Shown here piece by piece: positions 42,015 to 50,226 of a stretch of DNA of 63,057 nucleotides. Made by a program: the position numbers and the translations under genes. The notes under the pieces were generated by a model. The model had not been told where the DNA came from. It saw only the letters and a program-made list of their open reading frames with translations, and did no database searches. Origin of the DNA: 4572-123 sp002084545 (lineage in GTDB: Bacteria > Desulfobacterota > Desulfobacteria > Desulfobacterales > 4572-123); NCBI GenBank assembly GCA_029939715.1, contig JAOZSJ010000005.1, positions 1-63,057 on the forward strand. The letters run 5' to 3'. Within the stretch, counting starts at the first letter, position 1. The number at the start of each line of letters is the position of its first letter.

Positions 42015-43589
42015 ATGCTCATAACGGAAATTCTTGCGCGAAATGCCCGGATGTATGGAAACGAGACAGCACTGATCGAGCGTATTCCAGCACATAACCA
42101 GAGGACCGAAATTACCTGGACTGAATTCGACGACCAGGCAAACCAGGTGGCAAAAGCGCTCATGGGCGCAGGCATTCAAAAAGGAGACAAGGTAGTTCAT
42201 TTGATGGTCAACTGTATTGAATGGCTGCCCATCTATTTTGGAATCCTTCGAACAGGTGCCGTTGCAGTACCCCTCAACTTTCGGTTTGATGCCGAGAATA
42301 TACAATACTGCACATCCAATACCAAAGCAAAGGTGTTTATATTCGGCCCTGAATTTATTGACCGGGTAAACAGCATAAAAAACCTGATCGATACAACCAT
42401 CGAAACATTTATTTTTGTAGGGGCACAAGAACCGGCTCCGGATTATGCAATACCCTATAAACAGTTTATTTCATCTCGAAACAGGAAAAGCCCTGCCGTG
42501 GATATTTCTATTTCGGATGATGCGGGCCTTTATTTTACATCCGGCACTACAGGCAAGCCCAAGGCAACATTACTGACCCACAGGAACCTGGAGTTTGCCT
42601 GCTTCCTGGAAAACAGGCACCACAACCAGACACACAATGACAATTTTCTCTGCATTCCGCCCCTGTATCACACAGGTGCAAAAATGCACTGGTTCGGCAA
42701 TTTCATTGTCGGAGCAAAAGCGGTTATTTTAAAAGGAGTAAAGCCTAAATGGATCATGGAGACGATCTCCGAAGAAAAAGTGACACTGGTATGGCTTCTG
42801 GTTCCCTGGGCCCTGGATATCCTCTTTGCCATTGAAAGCAGAGAGATAAAGCTGAATGATTACCAGCTTGACCAGTGGCGTTTGATGCATATCGGGGCAC
42901 AGCCCGTTCCCATGAGTCTCATAAAGGAATGGAAAAAAATATTCCCGAATCATGAATATGATACCAATTACGGGCTCACCGAATGCACCGGTCCAGGATG
43001 TGTTCATCTTGGCGTCGAAAATATCCACAAAGTTGGTGCCATCGGCAAACCCGGATTTGACTGGGAATGTAAAATTGTGGATGACAACCTGAATCCGGTT
43101 GAACAGGGAACCCCGGGAGAGTTGATGATCAAAGGCCCGGGGATCATGAAAGAGTACTATGGGAATCCCGAGGCAACAGATGAATCCATCATCGACGGAT
43201 GGCTGCGAACAGGTGACATTGCAAAATATGACGACGATCAGTTTATCTGGCTGGTGGACCGGAAAAAAGACGTTATTATTACCGGCGGTGAGAATATCTT
43301 TCCTGTTGAAATAGAAGATTTTCTGCAGGCCCACCCCAAAATCCAGGATGTTGCCGTCATCGGGCTGCCGAGTATACGGCTTGGTGAAATTGCAACGGCA
43401 ATAATTCAGATAAAACCGGGTAGCGAAATGACAATAGAAGATGTCAACATTTTCTGTAAAACGCTGCCACGATACAAAAGACCGCGTAAAATTATTTTCG
43501 ACAAAGTGCCCCGCAATCCCACCGGTAAAATCGAAAAACCAAAATTACGAAAACAGTTTGCCGGAATTGCTGAAAGCTTCAAAATATAG
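42015..43589 (+). CDS. AMP-forming acyl-CoA synthetase
   Basis: Adenylate-forming ligase (524 residues) that activates a carboxylic acid with ATP and CoA. The phosphate-binding motif is YFTSGTTGKPKATLLTHRN, the A5-type motif is YGLTECTGPG, A7/A8 is GWLRTGDIAKYDDDQFIWLV and DRKKDVIITGGENIFPVEIE, and the catalytic lysine lies in NPTGKIEKPKLRKQF near the C-terminus. The closest functional groups are medium-chain and crotonobetaine/carnitine-type CoA ligases; the substrate cannot be told from sequence. AAGGA lies 7 bases before the ATG. It is third in the Cys-rich/ACT/ligase run. Confidence 0.88.
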   Translation: MLITEILARNARMYGNETALIERIPAHNQRTEITWTEFDDQANQVAKALMGAGIQKGDKVVHLMVNCIEWLPIYFGILRTGAVAVPLNFRFDAENIQYCTSNTKAKVFIFGPEFIDRVNSIKNLIDTTIETFIFVGAQEPAPDYAIPYKQFISSRNRKSPAVDISISDDAGLYFTSGTTGKPKATLLTHRNLEFACFLENRHHNQTHNDNFLCIPPLYHTGAKMHWFGNFIVGAKAVILKGVKPKWIMETISEEKVTLVWLLVPWALDILFAIESREIKLNDYQLDQWRLMHIGAQPVPMSLIKEWKKIFPNHEYDTNYGLTECTGPGCVHLGVENIHKVGAIGKPGFDWECKIVDDNLNPVEQGTPGELMIKGPGIMKEYYGNPEATDESIIDGWLRTGDIAKYDDDQFIWLVDRKKDVIITGGENIFPVEIEDFLQAHPKIQDVAVIGLPSIRLGEIATAIIQIKPGSEMTIEDVNIFCKTLPRYKRPRKIIFDKVPRNPTGKIEKPKLRKQFAGIAESFKI

Positions 43590-43839
43590 CAGGTTCATTA
43601 TTTGTAACTGCGCAGGTGGACAGGCTGAAGACTACTGTAACAAAAACTCATGTTAAAGCCATCCTGTGCTCAGCGATTAGCGGTTTAACTTTTTTCTCGC
43701 AGCCCCATGTCTGTCAGCGCTTGCTTGACATTCCAGAGTCGAGTTTTTATATTTAGTATATAGACTTCCTGATACCTGTATATGATTGTTAATAATCCTG
43801 TTTGCCTGCTTTTTCATAATCACCACAAAGGAGGGAATC

Positions 43840-44265
43840 ATGATTAATTTTAAAAAATTTCTGGTTCCGGTGGACGGGTCCACTTCTTCCATGCGTGCCG
43901 CGGAATACAGCGTGGAACTGGTCCGGCGCATCGGTGGTGAAATCCTGCTCCTTCACAGCCACAGGCCCTTTTCAACCCTGCGGGGGGAGCCCTATCTGCA
44001 GATGGCTATAAACAAAGTCATCAAAAACTCAAATCAACTGCTTGAACCGTACCGGGAATTGCTCAACAATAACGGGATAAAATTCGAGGAATTAATCCTG
44101 CAGGGTTCTCCGGGAAGTGTAATTTCAGAAACCGCCGGCATTGAAAAATGCGATATGATTATCATGGGATCAAAGGGTCGGTCCAGGCTTGAGGGGCTGA
44201 TCGTCGGCAGTGTTGCTCACAGAGTTCTGCATTCAGCATCCTGCCCGGTTCTCGTAATCCGATGA
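43840..44265 (+). CDS. Universal stress protein (UspA family)
   Basis: A 141-residue USP with the ATP-type loop GSKGRSRLEGLIVGSVAHRV (near residues 110-130) and ending in CPVLVIR. The start FKKFLVPVDGSTSSMRA is typical. AAAGGAGG stands 7 bases before the ATG at 43840. The 250 bases before it have no gene. It is convergent with the short ornithine cyclodeaminase remnant. Confidence 0.88.
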   Translation: MINFKKFLVPVDGSTSSMRAAEYSVELVRRIGGEILLLHSHRPFSTLRGEPYLQMAINKVIKNSNQLLEPYRELLNNNGIKFEELILQGSPGSVISETAGIEKCDMIIMGSKGRSRLEGLIVGSVAHRVLHSASCPVLVIR

Positions 44266-44331
44266 TCCTGATATTCAAGCCTGTTCCCGGCTTTTCTGTT
44301 TTTATCTGCCTTGCCACGCCGCGCTGCACCA

Positions 44332-44463
44332 TCATCGGTGCATCTCCACACGATCGTTGCCCATTTCCACAAATCCCTTTTCCACTGCATTAATGATATC
44401 CGGCATGCTTAACCCGACGTTGGCCACATCTTCCTGACTCAAATAAAGCACCTGGTTTGACAT
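44332..44463 (-). pseudogene. N-terminal remnant of an ornithine cyclodeaminase/mu-crystallin family gene
   Basis: Translating the minus strand from the ATG at 44463 gives 43 residues (SNQVLYLSQEDVANVGLSM... FVEMGNDRVEMHR) that match the start of this NAD-dependent family, which is normally about 320 residues. AAAGGAG lies before the ATG, so the signals are intact, but a TGA stops the frame right after the conserved VEM motif and the rest is missing; the next region belongs to the convergent USP gene. I read it as a truncated gene. A functional microprotein is possible but less likely. Confidence 0.75.
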
Positions 44464-44530
44464 ATTAATCTCCTTTCCCTGGTTATGTTTTAATGTAACG
44501 CGCGGTTTAATCTGGGGATGTTATGTTGGA

Positions 44531-45949
44531 TTATTGGTTTATTCGAAATAACTGTTTTTGCGGAATATCCCATTTTTTCATATACTTCCATATAGATGCC
44601 CTGCTCAGTCCGACTCTTCGGGCAACTTCCGCCTTGTTCCAATCACATTCTTTAAGAAGATGAAGCAGTGTTTCCTGATCCAGTTTTTTGCGGTGCAAAA
44701 ACACCTTTCCTGCAGTTTTGTCGGATTCAAAAAAGGCGGGATGATACCCGGCCTGCCTCATTTCAACAGGAAGATCAGGTACGTCGATCTGTTCGGCGTT
44801 GCACAAAACAAACGCATGTTCTATGGCATTCCCCAATTCACGTACATTACCCGGCCATGAATGATCCATAAAAATCCTCATAACCTGATGCGAAACTCCC
44901 TGAATCTGTTTACCGGTAATTTTATTATGCATATGAATAAAATGATTTACAAGAAGCGGAATATCTTCTTTTCGTTTTCGCAATGGCGGCAGGTAAACAG
45001 GAAACACTTTCAGCCGGTAATAGAGATCTTCCCGAAAACCCCCTTTCTGCACCAGGTCATACAAATTTTTATTTGTAGCGGCAATAATTCTGATATTGAC
45101 CTTTCGTTTTCTGGATTCACCCACTCGCTCAATTTCGCGCTGCTGCAATACCCGCAATAATTTAAGCTGTATATAAGAACTTATTTCACCGATTTCATCC
45201 AGAAACACAGTACCGCCGTCAGCTTCCTCAAAACGCCCTACACGATCGCGTATCGCTCCGGTGAAGGCACCATGTATATGGCCGAACAACTCACTTTCCA
45301 GCAAAGACTCTGATAGTGCGCTGCAATTTACCGTGACCATAAGTACATCCTTGCGCATGCTTGCTGAATGAATTGCGTTGGCCACGAGTTCCTTACCCGT
45401 TCCGCTTTCCCCTTGAATCAATATCGTGGTTTCGCTTGCAGCCGAAGCCCTGATGGATGCGAAAACATCCTTCATCACATGGCTATTACCAATAATTTCG
45501 TCAAACCGGGACAGTCCATTCAAACGACGTGCCGCCATTTCCATCTTCCGTTTGGTGTTGTTCAATTCCGTGAGATCCGTTACCGCCTCGACAATTCCGA
45601 TGATATTTCCATCTTCCCGCCGGATTACCCTGGCATTTTTAATTACAGACACGGCCGTTCCATTTTTATGGCGGAGGATACACTCCACGGGGTCAACTTT
45701 TCCCTGTTTTAAAACGCCACATTCAACAGGAGCGCCCGGACACTTTTTACCAAAACATTTATCAAAACCAAGCATGCGGCAGCTTTTACCGATGACCTCT
45801 TTTTCCAGATACCCTGTAATATGCTCCATCGCCGGATTCCATGATATGATATATCCCAGGGTGTCAAGGACAAAGACCCCGTCTCCAATGGATTCAAGCA
45901 GCATTTTGAAAAAATCGTTACTTTTCTTTTCCTGAAATATTTTTTTCAT
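44531..45949 (-). CDS. Sigma-54-dependent activator with a Cys-rich PAS domain
   Basis: Enhancer-binding protein (472 residues). An N-terminal PAS domain (about 12-125) has a Cys-rich insert with Cys57, 65, 70, 77 and 90 (CRMLGFDKCFGKKCPGAPVEC) that may bind a metal or Fe-S cluster. The AAA+ domain has Walker A GESGTGKE at 180-187 and GAFTGA at 227-232; the C-terminal HTH is WNKAEVARRVGLSRASIWKY. A GTGGCGCTA repeat array lies 29-60 bases upstream of its start. The 325-base spacer to the divergent DUF4242 gene makes this gene and that one the natural targets. Confidence 0.88.
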   Translation of the reverse strand: MKKIFQEKKSNDFFKMLLESIGDGVFVLDTLGYIISWNPAMEHITGYLEKEVIGKSCRMLGFDKCFGKKCPGAPVECGVLKQGKVDPVECILRHKNGTAVSVIKNARVIRREDGNIIGIVEAVTDLTELNNTKRKMEMAARRLNGLSRFDEIIGNSHVMKDVFASIRASAASETTILIQGESGTGKELVANAIHSASMRKDVLMVTVNCSALSESLLESELFGHIHGAFTGAIRDRVGRFEEADGGTVFLDEIGEISSYIQLKLLRVLQQREIERVGESRKRKVNIRIIAATNKNLYDLVQKGGFREDLYYRLKVFPVYLPPLRKRKEDIPLLVNHFIHMHNKITGKQIQGVSHQVMRIFMDHSWPGNVRELGNAIEHAFVLCNAEQIDVPDLPVEMRQAGYHPAFFESDKTAGKVFLHRKKLDQETLLHLLKECDWNKAEVARRVGLSRASIWKYMKKWDIPQKQLFRINQ

Positions 45950-46274
45950 AGTAATAATCCATTAAAGTCTAAAAAAAGTGGCGCTATTGTGGCGCTACAG
46001 TAGCGCCACTTGTTACTACTTATATTATAAGTAAGGCTCACTCGTTTTGTCAATTTGTTTAAAACTTTATTTTATTGCTTCTTTTTCAATTTTTTATTTC
46101 GTTTAATTACCGCATGTTATCCCATATATCGATTATTCCGGATAATATTTTAGAGATATTTGGAATGATTATTGAAATAGAAAAAAATAACATCAATCCA
46201 GCTTGCATTTAAATGCATTTACTGGAAGGTTGATTTATCAAATAGTTGTTTCACAAAAGAAAAGGAGACTGAAG
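45950..46274. other. Divergent control region of the PAS activator and the DUF4242 gene
   Basis: 325 bases with no gene. It contains the GTGGCGCTA operator array (45978-46009), a perfect 14-base palindrome TGCATTTAAATGCA (46204-46217), and a weak -24/-12-like stretch TGGAATGATTATTGAA around 46160 whose GC at -12 is missing, so it is not called as a sigma-54 promoter. Confidence 0.6.
45978..46009. promoter_or_regulatory. Three-copy GTGGCGCTA array, likely activator binding site
   Basis: GTGGCGCTA occurs at 45978-45986 and 45989-45997 in direct orientation (11-base period) and inverted as TAGCGCCAC at 46001-46009. Copies two and three form a perfect palindrome with a 3-base spacer, and copy one with copy three forms an 11-base perfect inverted repeat AAGTGGCGCTA/TAGCGCCACTT. 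It lies 29-60 bases upstream of the PAS sigma-54 activator start. Such sites suit a dimer of the Fis-like domain; autoregulation and control of the divergent gene are inferred. Confidence 0.8.
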
Positions 46275-46580
46275 ATGAAAAAATTTATGGCGTATCATCA
46301 TGACCCGGATGTTAATTGCGATGTGGTTCAAGCAAACTGGAGAAAACTGGCGGAGGTGGAAACCGCCACATGGATCAGGACTTATTATAGCGAAGAAAAA
46401 GGGATGCGCTTCTGCCTGTGGCTGGCTCCCGATGAGGAAACCTTGAAAAATATTTTTACCAACATGGATGTCAGTTGGGAAACAATAGTGGAAGTTACGG
46501 AAACAGTACCGGATCTCTGGGGCAAAAAATGGGAAGAACACCTTGCCGCGGAAAAAACCGCCGACACCAAAGCCTTCTGA
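46275..46580 (+). CDS. DUF4242 family protein
   Basis: A 101-residue soluble protein that fits the DUF4242 pattern (W-x-x-Y-Y, FCLWLAPDEETLKNIFTNMD, ETIVEVTETV). Related members are described as small nickel-binding-like or ferredoxin-fold proteins, but its own ligand is unknown. The ATG at 46275 has AAGGAG 8 bases upstream; a frame from 46203 adds 24 unlike residues. It starts the plus-strand transcript divergent from the PAS activator. Confidence 0.78.
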   Translation: MKKFMAYHHDPDVNCDVVQANWRKLAEVETATWIRTYYSEEKGMRFCLWLAPDEETLKNIFTNMDVSWETIVEVTETVPDLWGKKWEEHLAAEKTADTKAF

Positions 46581-47011
46581 TGTAAATCCGATAATGTGCG
46601 GGCGGATAATGATTCTGCCCGCACATTGTCGTGTCGTTTCCGGGCTTTACCCGGTACTCATTTATAGCCCCGGAGGACAGGAGTATCTGTATTCTGATAA
46701 AGCGCTATGCCGGCGTCTATCGTTTTTCAAAAGCAATTGCCCCGAGATCCCGAAATTTCCGGCTTGACTAACCTCCCTTTTATGTTATATGTTTTTGTAG
46801 CCCTACTGACTGCCTGACTACGGCATGAAATGACATTATACAATCTGACCATCCTTTCTCGAACTGAATTAAATTGTTTCTTTACAAACAAACTTTAACT
46901 TGATTAGGATCTCCTGTAAAATACGATTTCCGATAGAACCGGGTTTTCCGAAGGCTTCAGCAAGGGGCTCATGCAAAACACTTTTACCCTTAAAGCAGAA
47001 AGGAGAAAATT
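46581..47011. other. Intergenic region between DUF4242 and dodecin genes
   Basis: 431 bases. It holds the GC-rich hairpin 46593-46627 and AT-rich sequence with a plausible but unproven promoter before dodecin. A plus-strand frame across 46543-46767 has no ribosome site and reads as noise. Confidence 0.55.
46593..46627 (+). terminator. Hairpin after the DUF4242 gene
   Basis: Perfect 11-bp stem AATGTGCGGGC (46593-46603) / GCCCGCACATT (46617-46627) with a 13-base loop, 12 bases after the stop. No T run follows, so it may be a 3' stabiliser as well as a weak terminator. Confidence 0.6.
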
Positions 47012-47224
47012 ATGGGCAACAGTATTTACAAAGTCGTGGAACTGGTAGGGACGAGCTCGGAATCATGGGAGGACGCAGCCAAAGCTGCCGTGGAAACCGC
47101 TTCAAAATCACTGAAGGATTTGAGGGTTGCGGAAATCGACAAACTGGACCTGAAGGTGGAAGACGGGAAAGTTGTAGCCTACAGGGCCAAGGTAAACCTC
47201 TCCTTCAAGTATGCAACAGATTAA
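47012..47224 (+). CDS. Dodecin family flavin-binding protein
   Basis: A 70-residue protein (MGNSIYKVVELVGTSSESWE) matching dodecin: a short beta-alpha-beta fold that assembles into a hollow dodecamer and stores or buffers flavin (FMN or riboflavin). Key features are Trp19 and the DLKVEDGKVVAYRAKVNLSFKY end. AAAGGAG lies 6 bases before the ATG. A terminator follows at 47247-47275, so it is monocistronic. Confidence 0.93.
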   Translation: MGNSIYKVVELVGTSSESWEDAAKAAVETASKSLKDLRVAEIDKLDLKVEDGKVVAYRAKVNLSFKYATD

Positions 47225-47246
47225 AATAGAAATTTTTGTAAAAAAC

Positions 47247-47275
47247 AAAGGGCTGCCCGGTGGCGGCCTTTTTGT
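47247..47275 (+). terminator. Rho-independent terminator of dodecin
   Basis: AAAGGGCTGCC pairs with GGCGGCCTTT (with two G:T wobbles), 4-base loop, followed by a short T run. It lies 22 bases after the dodecin stop. Confidence 0.8.
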
Positions 47276-47285
47276 ATGAAAGGCC

Positions 47286-47352
47286 GCGGTTTCTCAAAAA
47301 CACAAAAAGGGGCATGAATATAATATTGCCCCCGCACTTTTTGAAAAACCGC
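47286..47352. repeat. Nested inverted repeat upstream of the SH3/AMIN gene
   Basis: Outer arms GCGGTTTCTCAAAAA (47286-47300) and TTTTTGAAAAACCGC (47338-47352) match at 14 of 15 positions; inner arms GGGGCA (47309-47314) and TGCCCC (47327-47332). A TATAAT (47319-47324) falls in the inner loop. It ends 20 bases before the SH3/AMIN gene start and could cover its ribosome site. Confidence 0.7.
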
Positions 47353-47372
47353 AAAGGACTTACTGGAAAAAA

Positions 47373-48062
47373 ATGAAACACATCAGGCTGGTTTGCACAT
47401 CAGGTTTTTTTTATTTTTTCCTCTTATTCTGCGGTGGCATCCATACGGTATTACTATGTCCGCAAACGGCCCGTGGAGCTGAAAATAATTCTACATTCGC
47501 CGGTGCTTCGGTTACAACCGTTCAAGTGGCCATCGCCAACATCCGCGTCAAACCGTCGGTTAAATCAGCAATACTCGTCAAACTGAAAAAAGGCGACCGG
47601 GTAGAAATAATCAGCCGCCAGGGTTCCTGGCTGGCCGTAAAACTGCCGGACAACCGGCTGGGATGGGCCCATCGGAACCTTTTTTCAAAACCCCGGGCAT
47701 ACCCCGCTGATACTGCCGGTGAAAAACTGCTCAGCGCAATCCAAAGTGAAATCATATCAAAAAATGAAGAAAAAGTGTCATTCAAATTAAGCGGCGATTA
47801 TCCGCCTGAAACATTTGCCATCAATATTGAACAGCCAAAAATTGTGTGTGATTTTGCGGGACTGCTTATCGGCAGCGGTATAGGGCGGATTATAAAAGTC
47901 AACGGTACCCTGATCGAACAGATCCGGGTTGCCTATCATGAAAAGCCCAGTGCCAAGGTAAGGGTAGTTGTGGACCTTGTTCCCGACAGGAAATACAAAA
48001 TCAAGCAGACATTTTACCGGCAGGAACACATTTTTGAATTAACCATCCAGCCCGGCCCATAA
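47373..48062 (+). CDS. Periplasmic SH3b/AMIN domain protein
   Basis: A 229-residue exported protein. The N-terminus is a signal peptide (FFYFFLLFCGGIHTVLLC; likely cut near Ala-Arg-Gly-Ala). An SH3b domain follows (VAIANIRVKPSVKSAILVKL, GDRVEIISRQGSWLAVKLPD, GWAHRNLF), then an AMIN-like domain (about 135-225: FAINIEQPKIVCDFAGLLIG, VRVVVDLVPDRKYKIKQTFY). Both domains target cell-wall structures, which suggests a role in envelope localisation or binding. No catalytic domain is present. Confidence 0.8.
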   Translation: MKHIRLVCTSGFFYFFLLFCGGIHTVLLCPQTARGAENNSTFAGASVTTVQVAIANIRVKPSVKSAILVKLKKGDRVEIISRQGSWLAVKLPDNRLGWAHRNLFSKPRAYPADTAGEKLLSAIQSEIISKNEEKVSFKLSGDYPPETFAINIEQPKIVCDFAGLLIGSGIGRIIKVNGTLIEQIRVAYHEKPSAKVRVVVDLVPDRKYKIKQTFYRQEHIFELTIQPGP

Positions 48063-48098
48063 TCGACTGGATGGCAGGCATCAATCCTGATGGGTTTT

Positions 48099-49955
48099 TT
48101 ATTGCCCGCCAAAGGATTTTTCATGGATCCGCACAGCCGCATCGCAGGTTGCCCCGATAGCATCCATCTTTCCCAGAGTTACCGGAAGCAGCACATTGAT
48201 ACAATATTCAGCGGTTTTAAGCTGCCCGTCATAAAAGGCCGCGTTCTTGTTCTTCTCCACCTTGGCCCTTATGGCATCAGGATCATTCCCACCGGAAAGT
48301 TTTTCCAATTTGGGCATGGCAATTGAGGCCCGCCATAGATGCATCCACGCCATGATGACATCCCCCATGCAATCGAGAAACGGAGAGGCAAAGGAAAACG
48401 CCGTCTTAAAATCCGGCGACATGGCGGTCTTGCCCATGTGCATGGCGATCTCACCCAGCCGATTGACTGCGACCTCGACCGCATCTGCCCACTTTTCCAG
48501 ACCTGTTGTTTTCCTGGCTTCGGCAATGGTTTTTTGAATCTGGGTTAAAAAAGACATAAATACCATGCCTTTTTTCATTCCCAGCTTGCGTCCCAGCAGG
48601 TCCATGGCCTGGATGCCGTTGGTACCTTCATAAATGGTTGTAATCTTGCAGTCCCGCAAAAGCTGCTCAACGGGATATTCACGCGTGTACCCATAGCCGC
48701 CGAAAACATTCAGGGCCTGATCGCATATCTCGAGCCCGCGGTCGCTGCAATAGGATTTCACCACCGGTGTAAGCAGCTCAATCAATCCCTGCCAATGTTC
48801 CTTTTCCGCCTGGTCGGCTTCACATTCCTGCATGTCAAAACAGTAGGCCACATAGAATATAAAACTGCGCATGCCGTCCACCAGTGCTTTCATGCGCAGC
48901 AGCATCCGCCGCACATCCGGATGACAAATAATAGGCACTTGAGGAGCATCAGGATCCTTGCCCCTGGCCAGATCTTTTCCCTGGAGCCGCTCCCGTGCAT
49001 AGTTAACGGCATAGAGGTATGAGGCTGAACCATGAAGATATCCCTGGGCCCCTACTCCCAGACGGGCTTCATTCATCATATGGAACATAACAGACAAGCC
49101 CTTATTTTCCTCACCCAGCAAAAGACCCCGGCATTGCCCCTTGCTCCCGAGTGAAAGGCTGCATGTAGGGCTGCCGTGAATTCCCATCTTTTCTTCCACG
49201 CCGGTACATACAATATCGTTGAATTCTCCCATACTGCCGTCGTCATTAACCCTGTATTTGGGAACCAGGAAGATGGATATTCCCCGGGCACCTTTGGGCG
49301 CCCCCTCGACTCTGGCCAGTACCGGATGAATGATATTCTCCGTGATATCGTGATCTCCGCAGGTGATAAAAATCTTGCTGCCGGTGATGGAGTAGGTGCC
49401 GTCGGCATTTTTCACCGCCGTCGTTGTCAATGCGCCCAGATCCGACCCGGCATCGGGTTCGGTAAGCAGCATGGTACCGGCCCAGACTCCTGAATAAACT
49501 TTTTTCAAAAACAGATCTTTCTGCTTTTTGGTTCCGAAAATTTCGATCATTTTACCTGTGCCGTGGCCGAGAATGGCAAACGCGGTAAAGGCAAAATTCG
49601 CCCCCACCAGATAGTCATACGCAGCCTGCTTGATTATATGGGGCAATCCCTGCCCGCCGATCTCAGGGTCTTCGGTCACGGCAATCCATTCGCCTTCGGA
49701 AAAGAGCTTATAAGGCCTTCGAAAACACTTGGGCGCCTTGACCTGGCCGTCCACGAGATGAACCCCCTCCCGGTCCCCCTCGGCATAGGTCGGCAGGATT
49801 TCCTTAATGGCAAAATTCCTGGCCTCGGTCACGATCATATCAAAGATCTTGCGGTTCAAGTCATTGTATTTTTTCGTCTTGACAAGCGCCTCGATGCCCA
49901 GTTGCTCATACAGAACGAAATCGATATCCCTACGTTCTGAAATTAATTGCGCCAT
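48099..49955 (-). CDS. Acyl-CoA dehydrogenase, large form
   Basis: FAD enzyme (618 residues) with the N-terminal ACAD fold (MLLTEPDAGSDLGALTTTA; SKIFITCGDHDI), the flavin-binding middle and the catalytic glutamate region CKITTIYEGTNGIQAMDLLG near residue 465, plus a C-terminal extension typical of the 600-residue class. It would oxidise an acyl-CoA with electron-transfer flavoprotein. Substrate cannot be told. AAGGAG lies 7 bases before the ATG at 49955; the longer frame to 50030 has no signal. It is divergent from the URO-D gene. Confidence 0.9.
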   Translation of the reverse strand: MAQLISERRDIDFVLYEQLGIEALVKTKKYNDLNRKIFDMIVTEARNFAIKEILPTYAEGDREGVHLVDGQVKAPKCFRRPYKLFSEGEWIAVTEDPEIGGQGLPHIIKQAAYDYLVGANFAFTAFAILGHGTGKMIEIFGTKKQKDLFLKKVYSGVWAGTMLLTEPDAGSDLGALTTTAVKNADGTYSITGSKIFITCGDHDITENIIHPVLARVEGAPKGARGISIFLVPKYRVNDDGSMGEFNDIVCTGVEEKMGIHGSPTCSLSLGSKGQCRGLLLGEENKGLSVMFHMMNEARLGVGAQGYLHGSASYLYAVNYARERLQGKDLARGKDPDAPQVPIICHPDVRRMLLRMKALVDGMRSFIFYVAYCFDMQECEADQAEKEHWQGLIELLTPVVKSYCSDRGLEICDQALNVFGGYGYTREYPVEQLLRDCKITTIYEGTNGIQAMDLLGRKLGMKKGMVFMSFLTQIQKTIAEARKTTGLEKWADAVEVAVNRLGEIAMHMGKTAMSPDFKTAFSFASPFLDCMGDVIMAWMHLWRASIAMPKLEKLSGGNDPDAIRAKVEKNKNAAFYDGQLKTAEYCINVLLPVTLGKMDAIGATCDAAVRIHEKSFGGQ

Positions 49956-50226
49956 GACTAAACTCCTTTGGATAATTTCTGGGTAAAATACCGTCAGCTC
50001 CCCATAAAGATTCTGTATAAAATTATACATAAATTAGAAAATATAATTTTATACGATTTACTGATGATTTGTCAATACTTTGAATTGCAATTTATAGCAT
50101 TCCGTCATTATTCACTTTTCAATTATACCAGTCTGCGTTATAAAATATTTTCCGACATAAAAAACACGAATTTTAGAATAAAAATACAATTGAGCGATTA
50201 GATTCGGCTGATAAAAGGAGATACCT

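Noticed and set aside
46150..46180. Sigma-54-like -24/-12 promoter TGGAAT...TTGAA before the DUF4242 gene
   Set aside because: The GC at -12 is absent, so it fails the key requirement.
46543..46767. Plus-strand frame between DUF4242 and dodecin
   Set aside because: It overlaps the DUF4242 end in another frame, lacks a ribosome site and crosses the hairpin.
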